Of a DNA stretch of 6,086 nucleotides, positions 1 through 5,775 are shown in pieces. Each line of letters begins with the position of its first letter. The first letter of the stretch is position 1. Position numbers and translations under genes: made by a program. Origin of the DNA: Rickettsia endosymbiont of Bryobia graminum (GTDB taxonomy: Bacteria; Pseudomonadota; Alphaproteobacteria; Rickettsiales; Rickettsiaceae); assembly GCA_020881085.1 (NCBI GenBank), contig JAJIYR010000101.1, positions 1 to 6,086 on the forward strand, written 5' to 3'. The notes under the pieces were generated by a model, which was given only the letters and a program-made list of their open reading frames with translations, had not been told where the DNA came from and made no database searches.

Positions 1-129
1 GAACAATTTTCAGAAGCAATAAACAAATTTTTCAGCAACATCGGCAATTATAAAGATAGGTTACGTACCTTAATAAACGATAATTTCCAAACTATTACCG
101 TTAACCATTTCTCCAACTCTTCAAGTTAA
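1..129 (+). pseudogene. C-terminal end of an IS630-type transposase (runs off the left edge)
   Basis: Frame 1 is open from the first base to a TAA at 127-129 and gives 42 residues. The stretch around residues 7-30 (AINKFFSNIGNYKDRL, then LINDNFQ) resembles the extreme C-terminus of IS630-family DDE transposases, where an IN.FF..I..YK..L pattern is followed by a short basic/polar tail. The catalytic DDE core would lie to the left, outside the window, so I cannot tell whether the element is intact or a fragment. No matching pair of terminal inverted repeats can be judged with one end only. The assignment rests on recall of the family's C-terminal pattern. An unrelated protein tail is possible but less likely given the other IS debris in the window. 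Confidence 0.65.
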
Positions 130-292
130 TTCAGTATATAACGAAGATAATATTTAACTAACCTGAATTATATTTACGAGATGTTAGGTTTAGTAGGTTT
201 GATCTTGGCATTACCAAATACTATATATCTTTGATTATTAGAGTCTTCAAGAGATTTTTGGGATTAATTTTGGACTGTATTAGAAGATAAAG

Positions 293-384
293 TGGCGGAG
301 AGAGAGGGATTCGAACCCTCGATACGGTTTAACCCGTATAACGGTTTAGCAAACCGCCGCCTTCGGCCACTCGGCCATCTCTCC
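293..384 (-). tRNA. tRNA-Ser(GCU) with encoded CCA
   Basis: Read on the minus strand, this folds as a complete class II tRNA. The 7-bp acceptor stem is GGAGAGA/TCTCTCC (378-384 with 297-303), followed by discriminator G at 296 and a genome-encoded CCA at 293-295. The T arm is GAGGG/CCCTC with loop TTCGAAT at 304-320. The anticodon stem-loop has loop TTGCTAA, and anticodon GCT corresponds to plus-strand AGC at 348-350. The long variable arm (ACGGGTTAAACCGT region) is typical of serine tRNAs. It decodes AGU/AGC. All arms pair without mismatch apart from a G-U closing pair in the anticodon stem, so the gene should be functional. Confidence 0.97.
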
Positions 385-410
385 ATATTGAAGGAACTAG
401 TAACGGATAC

Positions 411-439
411 TTTATAGCATCTAATTATTTCCTTTTCTA
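411..439 (-). promoter_or_regulatory. Candidate sigma70-type promoter for tRNA-Ser
   Basis: On the minus strand, TAGAAA (434-439, four of six matches to TTGACA) is followed after 17 bp by TATAAA (411-416). The bases TGC just before the -10 make an extended -10. Transcription would begin about 20 bp before the tRNA 5' end at 384. The same -35 hexamer and 17-bp spacing recur in front of ftsZ. In sequence this AT-rich, such matches arise by chance, so the call depends mainly on position. Confidence 0.45.
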
Positions 440-476
440 TAATTATTTACATAAATTTTATAATTAATAAATCTCT

Positions 477-1151
477 CTATAAAAGCATATTAGACTTAAA
501 GCTAAAATATTCATTTGCTGTAATAATCACATGATCATGCACTGATATATTAATATTAATACATGTCTTAACTATTGTATCCGTTAATTCAATGTCAATA
601 TTTGAAGGTTTAGCAACACCACTTGGATGATTATGTATTAATATAATTGCGCTTGCTTCATGTAACAACGCTCTTTTTACTATTTCTCTAGGATAAATTG
701 TTGCCTGATCTATATCCTTGACTTAAAACTTCATCAGCTATTAAGATATTTTTTTATTTAAAAATAAAACTCGAAATTGTTCAAGCGACATGCTACCGAT
801 AGTTGCTTTTAAATAATCAATTAAAATACTCCAAGAACTAATAATATTTTTATTTATTACTTTTTGCTTTAATGTTCTATTAATTACTTCACGTAAAATA
901 ACAAAATTGATATATAAGTTTTCATTAACCCCTTTAATACTTAATAATTTTTCTTTATTAGCATTAATTAAAGATGAAAAATTACCAAAGTGATTTAGCA
1001 ATTCTTTAGCAAGGGGCTTAACATCTTTTCTAGGAACAAAAAATAATATTAGCTCAAGCAATTCATAATCTGCAAGATTTTCCACGCTATCAATAACACG
1101 CTGTCTTAAACGTTGTCTATACCCAATATAATGAGATATATTATTTTGCAT
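477..1151 (-). pseudogene. radC: radC (JAB/MPN-domain RadC family), full length but with two frameshifts
   Basis: RadC-family proteins combine an N-terminal helix-hairpin-helix region with a C-terminal JAMM metalloprotease-like fold. Their role in DNA repair is disputed. Codons from 1151 to 744 give the N-terminal half, with ADYELLELILF and the HhH-like LLSIKGVNENLY. Translation then hits TAA at 741-743, just after a run of seven A (749-755 on the plus strand). Adding one A restores NILIADEVLSQG. Near 711-716 the frame must shift again (two bases lost or one gained), giving IDQATIYPREIVKRALLHEA and the JAMM motif HNHPSG...SNID, ending LL at the TAG in 477-479. The two shifts cancel, and the total length (about 225 codons) equals an intact RadC. 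The start overlaps the map stop by 11 bp, so the two genes were probably translationally coupled. There is no Shine-Dalgarno-like motif of its own. Both shifts could in principle be sequencing errors, but only one lies in a homopolymer. As read, the JAMM half is not made in frame. Confidence 0.9.
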
Positions 1152-1929
1152 AATATGGCGGGTATCTCAAATTTTTAGGTGATAAAGTAAAAATCTCAAA
1201 ACCATCCTTCGTTACACCTAAAGTATGTTCAAATTGAGCTGATAATGATTTATCGCTTGTTGTAACCGTCCAGCCATCTAATTTACTTAAATTAGTAGAA
1301 TAGTGTCCTGCATTTACCATTGGTTCAATAGTAAAAAACATTCCTTCCTCTAATATTGCACCAGTACCGACTTTGCCATAATGCAGAACTGTTGGTTCAG
1401 AATGAAATATTCGCCCTATACCATGGCCAGTATAATCTCTTACAACCGAATAATTATGTTTCTCTACATAATTCTGTATAGCATTTCCAATATCACCTAA
1501 ACGCACTCCTGGTTTCACTAGTTCAATACCAATCATCATTGCATCATAAGTAACTTGTATTAGACGCTTTGCCTTAATGCCAGGATCTCCTACATAGTAC
1601 ATTCTGCTAGTATCTCCATACCAACCGTCAACAATTACCGTAACATCTATATTTACTATATCAGCATTTCTAAGAATTTTATCACTCGGAATACCATGGC
1701 ATACAACATGATTTACAGAGGTACAGATTGATTTAGGAAAACCCTTATAATTCAAGGGTGCCGGAATAGCCTGATTAGATATAATAAAATCATGACAAAG
1801 CTCATTTAAAGAATTTGTACTAACTCCTGGTTTTATATAATCTGTAATAAAATCTAAAGTTTCCGCCGCAAGTTTCCCAGCTACCTTTATCTTTTTAAAA
1901 TCTTCTTTTTTATGTATCGTTATAGTCAT
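1141..1929 (-). CDS. map: Type I methionine aminopeptidase
   Basis: Removes the initiator methionine from new proteins in the cytoplasm, after deformylation, using a dinuclear metal centre. The product is 262 residues, the normal size for bacterial type Ia enzymes without an N-terminal extension. The pita-bread fold's five metal ligands are all visible: D95 (NIDVT), D106 (GDTSRM), H169 (TGHGIGR), E202 (TIEPM) and E234 (QFEHT). Substrate-side histidines H78 (VVCHGIP) and H176 (IFHSEP) are also present. The ATG at 1929 puts the first helix (EDFKKIKVAGKLAAETL) in its usual place about 10 residues in. The bases before it show only a weak purine stretch. It lies 69 bp downstream of ctaG on the same strand and overlaps the start of radC by 11 bp. 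Nothing suggests damage. It is likely essential, unlike its broken neighbour radC. Confidence 0.97.
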   Translation of the reverse strand: MTITIHKKEDFKKIKVAGKLAAETLDFITDYIKPGVSTNSLNELCHDFIISNQAIPAPLNYKGFPKSICTSVNHVVCHGIPSDKILRNADIVNIDVTVIVDGWYGDTSRMYYVGDPGIKAKRLIQVTYDAMMIGIELVKPGVRLGDIGNAIQNYVEKHNYSVVRDYTGHGIGRIFHSEPTVLHYGKVGTGAILEEGMFFTIEPMVNAGHYSTNLSKLDGWTVTTSDKSLSAQFEHTLGVTKDGFEIFTLSPKNLRYPPYYAK

Positions 1930-1998
1930 AATAATATCAAATCTTTATCTTATTTTATATTTTAATTGTTATTTTTAAACTATTATTTAAATCTTTAG

Positions 1999-2550
1999 TT
2001 ACTTTTTATAATCTCTTACTTTAAAAAAACTATACGATAAGGTAATTGTATCAACATCAACCATTTCTGGATCCTCTTCAAAATCCGGGTCTATAAGGAA
2101 TGTTACTGGCATTAACATTTTCTGCCCCACCTTCAACAATTGCTCCTCAAAACAAAAACAATGTATTTTTACAAAATATTTACCAGCTTTATTAGGAGTA
2201 ATATTATAAACAGAAGTTCCTATTATATCCTTATCACCGAAATTCTCAGTTTCATAAAAAATTAAAGTATTATGACCTGGAACAGTTGTAGTTTTTTTTT
2301 GCTTTGGAATAAAGCGCCAAGGTAAATTACTATCAACATTAGAATCAAATTCTATATTTATTACCCTACTTCCTTTAGGCTTTTTCTGATAATACGTTGA
2401 TACTTCTTGCCTAGTTACCGTCCCTCCATAACCTGTCATTTTACAAAAAAGATTATAAATTGGAACAGCAGCAAAGCTTAACATAATCATACTGAGAGAT
2501 AAACCTATTAACGATAAAGCAAAATTTTTATTGGATTTCTGAGACACCAT
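1999..2550 (-). CDS. ctaG: CtaG/Cox11 cytochrome c oxidase copper assembly protein
   Basis: Inserts copper into the CuB site of subunit I of the aa3-type cytochrome c oxidase. It is anchored in the inner membrane with its copper domain facing the periplasm. The 183-residue product starts with a short basic tail (KSNK) and one membrane segment at about residues 10-30. Next come the conserved juxtamembrane cysteine C36 ([11 protein letters not shown]) and a beta-rich Cox11 domain holding the copper motif CFCFEEQ, with C131 and C133. A conserved [10 protein letters not shown] segment follows. Length and all key cysteines match the family. The ATG at 2550 has an A/G-rich stretch (AGAAGAAAGAA) directly upstream. 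It is divergent from rpoH across 91 bp, and map follows 69 bp downstream on the same strand. Its presence implies an aerobic respiratory chain. No oxidase subunit gene lies in the window, so this copy is not in a cta operon here. Confidence 0.95.
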   Translation of the reverse strand: MVSQKSNKNFALSLIGLSLSMIMLSFAAVPIYNLFCKMTGYGGTVTRQEVSTYYQKKPKGSRVINIEFDSNVDSNLPWRFIPKQKKTTTVPGHNTLIFYETENFGDKDIIGTSVYNITPNKAGKYFVKIHCFCFEEQLLKVGQKMLMPVTFLIDPDFEEDPEMVDVDTITLSYSFFKVRDYKK

Positions 2551-2573
2551 TTCTTTCTTCTATCAAAAGACTA

Positions 2574-2602
2574 TTTAAAATATTTTCAATTTATGCTATA
2601 AT
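2574..2602 (+). promoter_or_regulatory. Candidate rpoH promoter with extended -10
   Basis: TTTAAA (2574-2579, four of six to the -35 consensus), a 17-bp spacer and a perfect TATAAT (2597-2602) preceded by TGC form a good vegetative sigma70 promoter. The predicted start near 2609 leaves a leader of about 33 nt before the rpoH ATG at 2642. I see no clear Shine-Dalgarno in that leader. No clear promoter for the divergent ctaG could be picked out of this AT-rich 91-bp region. Confidence 0.6.
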
Positions 2603-2641
2603 GCGATTTATCTTTAAATAATCACAAGTTATACGTATTAT

Positions 2642-3550
2642 ATGACTAACAAGATAAGTATTCCAGTAATTTCTACAGAATCAGGGTTTTATCAGTATTT
2701 ACAAAAGATCAATAAAGTCCCTTCTCTCTCACAAGAAGAAGAATTTACTCTTGCAAAAGCTTATTTAAATGACGATGATTTAAATGCTGCTCATAGACTA
2801 GTGACTAGCCACTTAAAACTAGTAGCAAAAATAGCTGTTAGTTACAAAAATTATGGCTTACCTATTAGCGAGCTTGTATCAGAAGGAAATATCGGTCTTA
2901 TGCAAGCTGTTAAGAAATTTAACCCTGACCTAGGATTTCGCTTATCAACTTATGCTATTTGGTGGATTAAGGCCGCTATACAAGAATATGTACTAAAGTC
3001 TTGGTCATTAGTTAAAATTGGCACTACCTCTGCTCAAAAAAAATTATTTTTCAGTCTTGGTAAAATTAAGCAAAAAATTACTAAATTATACTCAAGATCT
3101 GTAACTGATCAAGATTTCACTCAAATTGCAGATGAGTTAGGAGTTAACCAAAGTGATGTTAGAGAAATGAACTCCAGATTATCTGGACCTGATCTATCTT
3201 TAAACAATACAATCAATAGCACCGAGAATAATGATAGCGAATTAATTGAATTTTTACCTGAAACTAGACCAAATCAGGAATCAAGATTAATTAGCCAGGA
3301 AATCGCTGTTAAAAAACATAATTTATTAACAGAAGCTATGAAAACACTAAACGAACGTGAGTTACATATTTTAACAGAACGTAAGTTAACAGACTCTCCT
3401 AAAACTTTGGATACTCTTAGTACAGAATATAATATCTCTAAAGAAAGGATCAGACAGATAGAAAATGCCGCTTTTGAGAAAGTAAAAAACTTTATGCTAA
3501 GAAAAATGCCTACCCCCTTAATATCTAATCAAGACTTTACATACATATGA
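2642..3550 (+). CDS. rpoH: RNA polymerase heat-shock sigma factor RpoH (sigma-32)
   Basis: Directs RNA polymerase to heat-shock promoters (chaperones, proteases). The 302-residue product has the alphaproteobacterial RpoH layout. Region 1.2 (FYQYLQKINKVPSLSQEEE) is at 16-34. Region 2 runs from about 47 to 120, with the core-binding HLKLVAKIA and the -10-recognition/melting segment LSTYAIWWIKAAIQEYVL. The RpoH-specific box follows at about 132-140, here QKKLFFSLG against the classical QRKLFFNLR. Region 3 follows, and region 4 ends in the -35-binding helix-turn-helix NISKERIRQIENAAFEKV at about 264-281. Group separation from RpoD is clear because the long region 1.1 is absent and the RpoH box is present. 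The start was chosen because region 1.2 falls at its normal distance; the alternative Met codons lie inside region 2. ftsZ follows 143 bp downstream in the same direction with no obvious terminator between, so some read-through is possible. Confidence 0.97.
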   Translation: MTNKISIPVISTESGFYQYLQKINKVPSLSQEEEFTLAKAYLNDDDLNAAHRLVTSHLKLVAKIAVSYKNYGLPISELVSEGNIGLMQAVKKFNPDLGFRLSTYAIWWIKAAIQEYVLKSWSLVKIGTTSAQKKLFFSLGKIKQKITKLYSRSVTDQDFTQIADELGVNQSDVREMNSRLSGPDLSLNNTINSTENNDSELIEFLPETRPNQESRLISQEIAVKKHNLLTEAMKTLNERELHILTERKLTDSPKTLDTLSTEYNISKERIRQIENAAFEKVKNFMLRKMPTPLISNQDFTYI

Positions 3551-3566
3551 ATAAGCTTCAAGTTAT

Positions 3567-3576
3567 TTGCATGCAA
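3567..3576. repeat. 10-bp perfect palindrome TTGCATGCAA after rpoH
   Basis: A loop-less perfect palindrome starting 17 bp past the rpoH stop. With no loop and no following T-run it is not an intrinsic terminator. It is the only GC-containing core in this stretch and could be a protein-binding site, but no specific regulator is recognised. Confidence 0.4.
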
Positions 3577-3604
3577 TAGAAAAAGTTTAGAAAAAACATA
3601 ATAA

Positions 3605-3616
3605 ATAAAGCTTTAT
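3605..3616. repeat. 12-bp perfect palindrome ATAAAGCTTTAT in the rpoH-ftsZ spacer
   Basis: Perfect self-complementary 12-mer about 16 bp upstream of the candidate ftsZ -35 box. It could be an operator half of the ftsZ control region, or a chance product of the high A+T content. No terminator T-run follows. Confidence 0.4.
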
Positions 3617-3631
3617 CAAACGATTTTATGG

Positions 3632-3660
3632 TAGAAATTTCTATATTCTGTTATTATACT
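3632..3660 (+). promoter_or_regulatory. Candidate ftsZ promoter, -35 inside a 12-bp palindrome
   Basis: TAGAAA (3632-3637), a 17-bp spacer and TATACT (3655-3660) give a start near 3667 and a leader of about 27 nt before the ftsZ ATG at 3694. The -35 hexamer is the left half of a perfect palindrome, TAGAAATTTCTA (3632-3643), so a dimeric repressor or activator bound there would directly control polymerase access. The hexamers match those of the tRNA-Ser candidate at -35 exactly. The promoter is inferred from sequence only. Confidence 0.5.
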
Positions 3661-3693
3661 GAAGGTAATTAAATTTAGTATTAAGATATTGTC

Positions 3694-5049
3694 ATGGTCT
3701 TACATTTCAAAGCTCCAGAAAACATAATCCTTAAACCAGTAATCACAGTCTTCGGGGTTGGAGGAGCTGGAAATAATGCAGTGAATAACATGATAGCCGC
3801 AAAGCTACAAGGGGCAAATTTTGTGGTAGCTAACACCGATGCGCAGTCATTGGAACATTCTATCTGTGATAATAAAATTCAATTAGGCGTTAATATCACT
3901 AAAGGGCTTGGAGCAGGAGCATCACCAGAAATTGGAGGATTAGCAGCTGAAGAGTCCGCTGATGAAATTAGAAATTATTTAGAAGGAAGTAATATGGTAT
4001 TTGTCACCGCAGGAATGGGTGGTGGCACAGGTACAGGAGCTTCTCCAATTGTAGCAAAAATAGCTAAAGAACTTGATATACTTACTGTTGGAGTAGTAAC
4101 TAAACCTTTCCATTTTGAAGGACAACATAGACTTAAAACAGCAGAGCAAGGTATTCTAGAACTACAAAAATTTGTTGACACTCTAATAGTAATACCAAAT
4201 CAAAATCTATTTCGTATAGCTAATGAACGTACTACATTCGCTGACGCTTTTAAAATGGCTGATGATGTACTACATGCTGGAGTTAGAGGAGTTACTGACT
4301 TAATGATTATGCCAGGTCTTATTAATCTAGATTTTGCTGATATTAGAGCAGTTATGAGCGCTATGGGGAAAGCAATGATGGGCACTGGTGAAGCCTCTGG
4401 CGAAGACAGAGCTATTAAGGCAGCAGAAGCAGCAATTTCTAATCCCTTGCTTGATCATAATTCAATGCGTGGAGCTAAAGGTGTATTAATCAACATTACC
4501 GGCGGTGTTGATATGACTTTATTTGAAGTCGATAGCGCTGCTAATAGAATTAGAGAGGAAGTAGGAGATCCTCATGCAAATATCATTTTTGGCTCTACAT
4601 TTAATCCAGAATTAAATGGCACAATTAGGGTGTCAGTAGTCGCTACTGGTATTGATGCTGATCAAACAATGAATTTCAATAAATCTTACGCTAATACAAC
4701 TGACCCAATGGTTCAGAATAGCACCCCATCTAGTATTGATAATGTTCAATCTCTAGTAGAAATTTCAGAAGAGATTCCAAATTCTACTCAATATAGTACT
4801 GAAAATGATATTACTAGTTCTGAAATACAAGCCATAAACTTAGGAATCCAGGTATCACCAACTAATATTCACAATCAATCATCCACTAGTAACAACAAGT
4901 CATTATTTAGTAGAATGTGGCATTCATTAAAACCTCTCCCCACTGAACCTTCTCAAGAACAGGCTAAAGTAACAACTCATGCCATTCAAAGCAATGAAGT
5001 TGAAGTAGATATTCATGATATTCCTGCCTTTTTAAGAAAACAAAAATAA
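3694..5049 (+). CDS. ftsZ: Cell division GTPase FtsZ
   Basis: Tubulin-like GTPase that polymerises into the cytokinetic Z ring on the cytoplasmic face of the inner membrane. The 451-residue protein has the N-terminal nucleotide-binding loop ([14 protein letters not shown], 20-33), NTDAQSL (47-53) and the G-box/tubulin signature GGGTGTG at 109-115. The T7 synergy loop NLDFAD at 211-216 carries the catalytic aspartates D213 and D216. The C-terminal GTPase subdomain runs to about 325. A low-complexity Ser/Asn/Thr/Gln linker of about 110 residues follows, and then the conserved tail peptide DIPAFLRK (442-449) that binds FtsA and other membrane partners. All active-site features are intact. The ATG at 3694 gives the short [11 protein letters not shown] leader common to rickettsial FtsZ; the Shine-Dalgarno is weak (only TAAGA is nearby). 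It stands apart from the usual dcw neighbours ftsQ/ftsA in this window and sits behind rpoH instead. A bidirectional hairpin follows. Confidence 0.98.
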   Translation: MVLHFKAPENIILKPVITVFGVGGAGNNAVNNMIAAKLQGANFVVANTDAQSLEHSICDNKIQLGVNITKGLGAGASPEIGGLAAEESADEIRNYLEGSNMVFVTAGMGGGTGTGASPIVAKIAKELDILTVGVVTKPFHFEGQHRLKTAEQGILELQKFVDTLIVIPNQNLFRIANERTTFADAFKMADDVLHAGVRGVTDLMIMPGLINLDFADIRAVMSAMGKAMMGTGEASGEDRAIKAAEAAISNPLLDHNSMRGAKGVLINITGGVDMTLFEVDSAANRIREEVGDPHANIIFGSTFNPELNGTIRVSVVATGIDADQTMNFNKSYANTTDPMVQNSTPSSIDNVQSLVEISEEIPNSTQYSTENDITSSEIQAINLGIQVSPTNIHNQSSTSNNKSLFSRMWHSLKPLPTEPSQEQAKVTTHAIQSNEVEVDIHDIPAFLRKQK

Positions 5050-5057
5050 TCAACCTG

Positions 5058-5101
5058 AAAAAAACACCTCCTTACTCTTACTCATATGGGTAAGGGGTTT
5101 T
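5058..5101. terminator. Bidirectional intrinsic terminator between ftsZ and the autotransporter remnant
   Basis: CTTACTC (5077-5083), loop ATAT and GGGTAAG (5088-5094) form a tight 7-bp stem with one G-T pair. An alternative longer-looped pairing uses CTCCTTAC (5068-5075) with GTAAGGGG (5090-5097), made possible by a tandem CTTACT duplication. TTTT follows at 5098-5101 for the plus strand. The seven A at 5058-5064 become a T7 run after the stem on the minus strand. It lies between convergent reading frames, as expected for a shared terminator. Confidence 0.75.
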
Positions 5102-5103
5102 GA

Positions 5104-5526
5104 TTAGAAATTTACTTTTAGTTTTAGGATTCCTAGATGCGCTGTATATTTTTTAGCTAAATAAGCATCATAGCCAAGACTATATTCCATTTTCCCTCTT
5201 TTAGCACTAATACTTGTGCCTAGATTATATAATGTTTTTGCTGCATTATCTGGTCTATTGATAAAAGGAATACCCATTCCATCAAATATAGCACTAATCC
5301 TTCCTTTCTTCTTGCCTAAAACCCTTGAAATAACTACGTGCCCCTCAGGAATAATAATTATATTCTCTTTATTTATATTTGTTAAAATTCTTCCTCCAAT
5401 AACCCCTTCTGTCTTATTGCTTGGCTTACTAGAAACATGAGTATTTAAAAAAGTTGTGCCAGTTTCATCTATAATGGTAGCCAGAAGCTGGACTACTAAA
5501 ATTCTAGAATGAGTTTTAATTTTCAT
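5104..5526 (-). pseudogene. C-terminal half of an autotransporter beta-barrel (Sca-like), truncated
   Basis: About 140 residues read from 5526 to the TAA at 5104-5106. They match the last strands of an autotransporter (type V secretion) outer-membrane barrel of the rickettsial surface-cell-antigen kind. The pieces are an ETGTTFLN strand, TEGVIGGRILTNIN, IIIIPEGHVVISR, a loop with DGMGIPFINRPD, then YNLGTSISAKRGKMEYSLGYDAYLAKKY. The C-terminus is LKLKVNF, with the terminal phenylalanine that is the outer-membrane insertion signal. A whole barrel domain is about 270-300 residues, so roughly half is present, with no signal peptide or passenger. The frame stays open to 5565, but the residues before 5526 (ICFFCDIISLLY) are not barrel-like and come from the neighbouring transposase sequence on the other strand. 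It is therefore the stump of a larger surface-protein gene whose 5' part has been lost. Which family member it was cannot be said. Confidence 0.8.
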
Positions 5527-5700
5527 ATACAAAAGAGAAATTATATCACAAAAAAAGCAAATCATTATAGTGCGGCAGAAAAAACAAAGATAGTTTTAGA
5601 AACAATAAAAGCTGAAATGACAATAGCTCAAATTAGTAGCAAATATGGAGTTCATCCGACACAAATACAAGCATGGAAGAAAAGAGGTATAGAAAAATAA
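5509..5700 (+). pseudogene. N-terminal fragment of IS3-family OrfA (helix-turn-helix transposase subunit)
   Basis: OrfA of IS3 elements is the DNA-binding partner of the OrfAB transposase. The open frame gives 63 residues. From residue 20 it carries the typical helix-turn-helix: YSAAEKTKIVLETIK, then MTIAQISSKYGVHPTQI with QAWKK closing the recognition helix. A normal OrfA continues for another 30-50 residues into a leucine-zipper region, but here the frame stops at TAA (5698-5700) right after KRGIEK. No OrfB or DDE domain follows. Residues 1-14 are not family-like and derive from the antisense side of the autotransporter gene; the original start may have been at codon 5545 (now ATC, before ACAAAAAAAGCA). 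There is no recognisable left inverted repeat between the barrel stump and this frame. It is a dead fragment cut at both ends, probably on the right by the IS200-type element. Confidence 0.8.
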
Positions 5701-5707
5701 AAGTAAT

Positions 5708-5729
5708 CCCCGCCGCAAGCAGCGCGGGG
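5708..5729. terminator. GC-rich hairpin at the end of the IS200-type element
   Basis: CCCCGC (5708-5713) pairs with GCGGGG (5724-5729) around the loop CGCAAGCAGC, in a strongly GC-rich island inside very AT-rich DNA. TATTTT follows on the plus strand and ATTACTTTTATTTTT on the minus strand, so it could terminate transcription in both directions. It lies 46 bp past the tnpA stop, where IS200/IS605 elements carry the subterminal hairpin recognised by TnpA. It may be that right-end hairpin, a terminator, or both. Confidence 0.6.
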
Positions 5730-5775
5730 TATTTTAGAAGAAAGCTAGCTGATGATTCTCATGCAGTGTCTTATA

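Noticed and set aside
421..476. AT-only inverted repeat (TAATTAT/ATAATTA) after radC as a terminator
   Set aside because: The stem has no G-C pairs and a 13-nt loop, so it would be unstable and is expected by chance at this composition.
1930..1998. TTTAAA-N16-TAAAAT promoter-like match before map
   Set aside because: It is made almost entirely of A and T in a spacer of the same composition; many equivalent matches exist, so it has no discriminating value.
3669..3684. TTAA-N8-TTAA downstream of the ftsZ -10, resembling a CtrA site
   Set aside because: The CtrA consensus spacing is seven, not eight, and the same TTAA-N8-TTAA occurs at 1975-1990 in an unrelated spacer, so it is likely chance in AT-rich DNA.
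3975..4385. Two minus-strand open frames inside ftsZ
   Set aside because: They lie antisense within the conserved GTPase domain, have no recognisable motifs, and are explained by the coding strand.
5216..5440. Plus-strand hydrophobic open frame of 74 codons
   Set aside because: It is antisense to the autotransporter barrel remnant, whose alternating strands and terminal Phe are the convincing reading.
5527..5565. N-terminal extension (MICFFCDIISLLYMK) of the barrel frame as a possible signal peptide
   Set aside because: It overlaps the OrfA fragment on the other strand and lacks a basic start and cleavage site; it is a fortuitous fusion across the junction.
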